Shown here in pieces: positions 61,251 through 64,000 of a stretch of DNA of 64,000 bases. A program made the translations under genes and the position numbers. How positions within the stretch are numbered: position 1 is the first letter of the stretch; every line of letters starts with the position of its first letter. Source of the stretch: Garcia nutans (taxonomy: Eukaryota; Streptophyta; Magnoliopsida; Malpighiales; Euphorbiaceae); assembly GCA_947685225.1 (NCBI GenBank), contig CANTUV010000055.1:9249501-9313500 (forward strand). Reading direction: 5' to 3'. The notes below the pieces were generated by a model that saw nothing but the letters and a program-made list of their open reading frames with translations, was not told the DNA's origin and did no database searches.

Positions 61251-62443
61251 ATCCTTACCAGCCACCTATACCATTCCCCAGCAGGTTGAAGAATGATAAA
61301 CAAGATAAGCAATTTTCAGACATCTTCAACATGCTATCTAAGGTAAGTATTAACTTACCTTTACTTGAAGCAATAAAGAACATGCCGGCTTATGCCAAAT
61401 TCTTCAAGGAATTGAACACTAAGAAAAAGAGGAATGAGCCAAATGAAAATGTGATAGTGTTAGAGGTAGCTACTGCTGTTTTGCAACATAAACTACCTCC
61501 GAAGCTAAAGGATCATGGTAGTTTCATAATTCAAATTACTATAGGTAATGGAAAGGGGACTGATGACATGTGTGATTTAGGAGCCAGTGTTAATTTAATG
61601 CCGTATTCTATGTATCTTGAATTAGAACTTGGGGAACTTAAACCTACCAAAATGGTTTTGCAGTAAGCTGACAGATCTCTTAGATTCCCGAAAGGAGTAA
61701 TAGAAGATGTGTTAGTTAAGGTTGGCGGGTTGATAGTGCCTGTGGATTTTATAGTTCTTGACATGAAAGGAAATAACCCTACACCATCCGCACACACTAT
61801 TCTTCTGGGTAGGCCTTTTATGGCTACGACCAACACCTTGATAGATGTTAAAAATGGTAAATTGTCAATGACTGTCTTGGGACAAACAGTTGAATTTTCT
61901 ATTTTTAACGCTTCTCCCTTTCCTACAACTGCATTATATGAGGATTGCTCTTTAATTGATTGTATTGACCCAGTTGTTTCAGATTTTTTCTTGCAGACAG
62001 GTTCCTCGGATAAATTGGAGCTGGCAGTGACCTTAGATCGTGGCATGGATATTTTTGACTCAGAGATAGCCAGTTGCCTAGAGATATTAGAGAGTGCTGA
62101 AATAGAGGAACTTAAGGAGGACCCAACATTTGAGCTCCCCTCCATCCAAAAGGAAGAGAAAAATCCTTCACTTGAGTTAGAACTGAAAGAGTTTCCTAAA
62201 AATCTGAAATATGTGTTTTTAGGAGATCACAACACCTTACCTGTGATAATATCTAGCGAACTTAGTGAAAGGGAAGAGATGAGGTTGGTGAGTGAGCTTA
62301 AAAGATTGAAAAGAGCAATAGGATGGGGATTGAATGATATCAAAGGTATTAGCCCTTCAATGTGCATGCATAGAATCACCTTAGAAGAGGGAGCTAAACC
62401 TGTGAGGGAGACCCAAAGTGAGGGAGACCCAAAGGCGCCTTAA
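61251..62443 (+). pseudogene. Athila-like D protease region
   Basis: NPYQPPIPFPSRLKN, LPPKLKDHGSFIIQITIGN, CDLGASVNLMPYSMYLELEL (protease site DLGAS), then TAA at 61664 in place of Leu in LQLADRS. In frame follow RFPKGVIEDVLVKVGGLIVP, DFIVLDMKG, ILLGRPFMATTNTLIDVKNG and a linker to RT with MCMHRITLEEGAKPVRE. A short direct duplication GTGAGGGAGACCCAAA lies at 62402-62433, just before the frame breaks. Confidence 0.85.
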
Positions 62444-62445
62444 CC

Positions 62446-63437
62446 CAAACATGAGTGAAGTGGTTAAGAAGGAAGTGCTTAATTGCTTGATGAAGGAGTG
62501 ATATATCCAATAGCTAATAGTGAGTGGGTGAGCCCAGTACATGTAGTGCCTAAGAAATCAGGAATCAATGTGGTAAAAAAATGAAATGAATGAACTGGTT
62601 CCTACTAGAACTACTACTGGGTGGAGAATGTGTATCGATTATAGGAAGTTGAACAATGCCATAAAGAAAGATCATTTCCCTCTTCCTTTTATTGATCAGA
62701 TGTTGGATAAACTTTCTGGACACTCACATTATTACTTTTTGGATGGACTTTCAGGTTATTATCAGGTGCCGATATCACCAGAGGATCAATCCAAGACTAC
62801 TTTTACTTGCCCTTTTGGGACTTATGCATTTCGGCGTATGCCCTTTGGCTTGTGCAATGCGCCTGCAACTTTTCAAAGATGCATGATGTCTGTCTTCACA
62901 GACATGATAGATGATTTTATTGAGGTATTTATGGATGACTTTTCTATTTTCGGTGATTCTTTTGATAATTGCCTCAATAAACTTGTTCTTGTGCTTGAGA
63001 GATGCATTGAATGTAACCTCACTTTGAGTTGGGAAAAGAGTCATTTCATGGTTACTCAGGGCATTGTATTAGGCCATGTTGTGTTGAGTAAAGAGATTGA
63101 GGTGGATAAGGCTAAGGTAGAGTTGATTGCTAAGTTACCCCCACCTACCTCTGTTAAGTGAATAAGAAGTTTTCTAAAGCATGCAGGTTTTTACCGGAGG
63201 TTTATTAAAGATTTTTCTAAAATAAGCCAACCATTGCGTCATTTGATTGGGAAAGATGAGTTTACTACACAATGCATGCAAGCCTTTAATTCCCTTAAGG
63301 AAAAATTGACTAGTGCACCGGTAATTGTAGCTCCTGTTTGGTCTTTACCTTTTGAAATTATGTGTAATGCCTCTAATCATGCAGTAGGAGCTATCCTTGG
63401 GCAAAGGGTTGAGAAATTTTTGAGAGTGATCTATTAT
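62446..63437 (+). pseudogene. Athila-like D reverse transcriptase and RNase H start
   Basis: YPIANSEWVSPVHVVPKKSG (with frame changes, about 62502-62570), GWRMCIDYRKLNNAIKKDHF, PFIDQMLDKL, GLSGYYQVPISPEDQSKTTF, FRRMPFGLCNAPATFQRCM, catalytic FMDDFSIFGDSFD (about 62930) and ILGHVV-like VLGHVVLSKEIEVDKAKVEL. After TGA 63159 come FLKHAGFYRRFIKDFSKIS and the RNase H start SAPVIVAPVWSLPFEIMCNA-S-HAVGAILGQR. The frame reaches RVIYY and then meets the LTR of copia F at 63438. Confidence 0.9.
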
Positions 63438-63567
63438 TGTTGTGAATGTGCTATTTAGTTTGTAAGGGTAGTTAGGTCTTTTGTTAATTGTCTGACCTAA
63501 TGTATATATATATCTTGTATTCTTCCTTAGAAAATAACAACAAAAATAGAGAGCATTCTCTCCAACA
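63438..63567 (+). repeat. Short copia LTR, element F (130 bp)
   Basis: Starts TGTTGTGAATGTGC exactly where D's RNase H reading stops and ends CTCTCCAACA. A TATA run (TGTATATATATAT, 63500) and AGAGAG-CTCTC leader fit a plus-oriented promoter. Length and style resemble copia A (179 bp). Confidence 0.8.
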
Positions 63568-63580
63568 TGGTATCAGAGCC
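63568..63580 (+). other. Primer-binding site of copia F
   Basis: TGGTATCAGAGCC directly follows the terminal CA of the LTR; initiator tRNA-Met type, plus orientation. Confidence 0.9.
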
Positions 63581-63967
63581 ACTGACAGGGTCAGGAGAAT
63601 CAATAACTGGATCAGGATCAGAAGTACTTACATTGAGAGATGTCTCTGCTGAATCAGGAACTGATGGCAGGGGCAATGATTGGTCACTAGAATCATGCAT
63701 AATGGTCTTACCTTTTTCCTTTCTAGTGTACCTTTGCAAATCAGGTCTATCTAATCTACCCTTCCTTCTCTCATCAAGATCAATTTGGTTGTCCTGTTCA
63801 CCATCAACAATCACCAAGTTCCTAAATTGCTCAGGTACAAAAACAGACAAGGGAATTCGGTTTAGTTTATCAACTTCTTCTTCTACTCCAGTTACTCCAG
63901 TCTCCCCCTGAAGAGGAGTTGGGGAAAAATAAGGTTCAAACTCCCGAAAAGTCTCATCCATACTCAC
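63581..63967 (-). pseudogene. Inverted copia pol fragment next to the F primer site
   Basis: The minus frame starting at 63967 reads FREFEPYFSPTPLQGE, LNRIPLSVFVPEQFRNLVIV, RRKGRLDRPDLQRYTRKEKG and a Ser/Pro/Asp-rich part. This is the link between integrase and RT in copia pol (FSPTPLQGE is typical). It is antisense to the LTR and primer site on its left, so the element is rearranged, or two elements are joined. The fragment runs to near the window end. Confidence 0.6.
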
Positions 63968-64000
63968 AAAATATTTTCTGGATGGCGGATGGTAACATCG

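Larger units (their letters stand above)
58250..63437 (+). mobile_element. Athila-like Ty3/gypsy element D (plus strand), right part outside the window
   Basis: LTR (58250-59567), a tRNA-Asp-type primer site, gag, protease, RT and the start of RNase H, then interrupted at 63438 by copia F. Gag/protease/RT wording (LPPKLKDHGSF, DLGASVNLMPYSMY, GVIEDVLVKV, FMDDFSIFG) is typical of the Athila clade. Integrase and any env-like ORF lie beyond the window. Several stops and a frameshift make it non-autonomous. Confidence 0.9.

Noticed and set aside
61531..62145. 204-residue minus-strand ORF
   Set aside because: Antisense of the Athila-like protease frame; Ser-rich shadow without family similarity.
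63567..63911. 114-residue plus-strand ORF after the copia F primer site, as a gag start
   Set aside because: The opposite strand reads as copia pol with known motifs; the plus frame has no gag similarity.

Overview
This window looks like nuclear DNA from a eudicot plant. It is AT-rich and contains spliced genes with GT/AG introns, a plant epsin gene, plant-type Mutator-like (MULE), hAT-like and LTR elements, and a scrap of chloroplast psbC. The species cannot be told from sequence alone. One host gene is visible. Most of the rest that can be recognised is mobile DNA in various stages of decay, and about a fifth of the window could not be assigned.

Layout. 1-5.6 kb: the last six exons of an EPSIN2/3-like clathrin-adaptor gene (+ strand; the ENTH domain lies upstream of the window), with its stop and probable poly(A) signals. 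5.6-8.1 kb: AT-rich intergenic DNA with an exact 83-bp duplication, a psbC fragment and a tRNA-like SINE relic. 8.16-12.09 kb: a hAT-like element whose transposase core is missing, with a 1.2-kb MULE derivative inside it. 12.3-18.3 kb: a 6-kb MULE with 118-bp terminal inverted repeats, a broken MuDR-type transposase (- strand) and a small GRF zinc-finger gene (+ strand). 18.3-26.9 kb: a possible hAT derivative, a solo-LTR-like block, and a decayed Tat-type Ty3/gypsy element (- strand). 26.9-27.9 kb: a MITE-like element.

About 28-44 kb: the most interesting part, a large MULE that carries a DUF1985/ULP1-protease gene (+) converging on a SWIM-type transposase gene (-). Between the two 3' ends lies a tandem array of about 32 monomers of about 158 bp. 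Each monomer holds six GTTAGT hexamers spaced almost exactly 10 bp apart. Reverse-oriented versions of the same decamer lie upstream of the ULP gene. A 2.8-kb Del/Tekay-like solo LTR interrupts its left part and a 1.45-kb LTR-like piece interrupts the array.

44-64 kb: a stack of LTR retrotransposons inserted into each other: copia B (-) in the MULE; copia A (-) inside B's pol and later fused to B's RT by a deletion; gypsy C (+) in B's 5' LTR; Athila-like gypsy D (+) in C's 3' LTR; copia F (+ LTR) in D's RNase H. All carry stops or frameshifts. The insertion order gives a relative age series. The right end of the MULE and the outer parts of B, C and D lie beyond the window.
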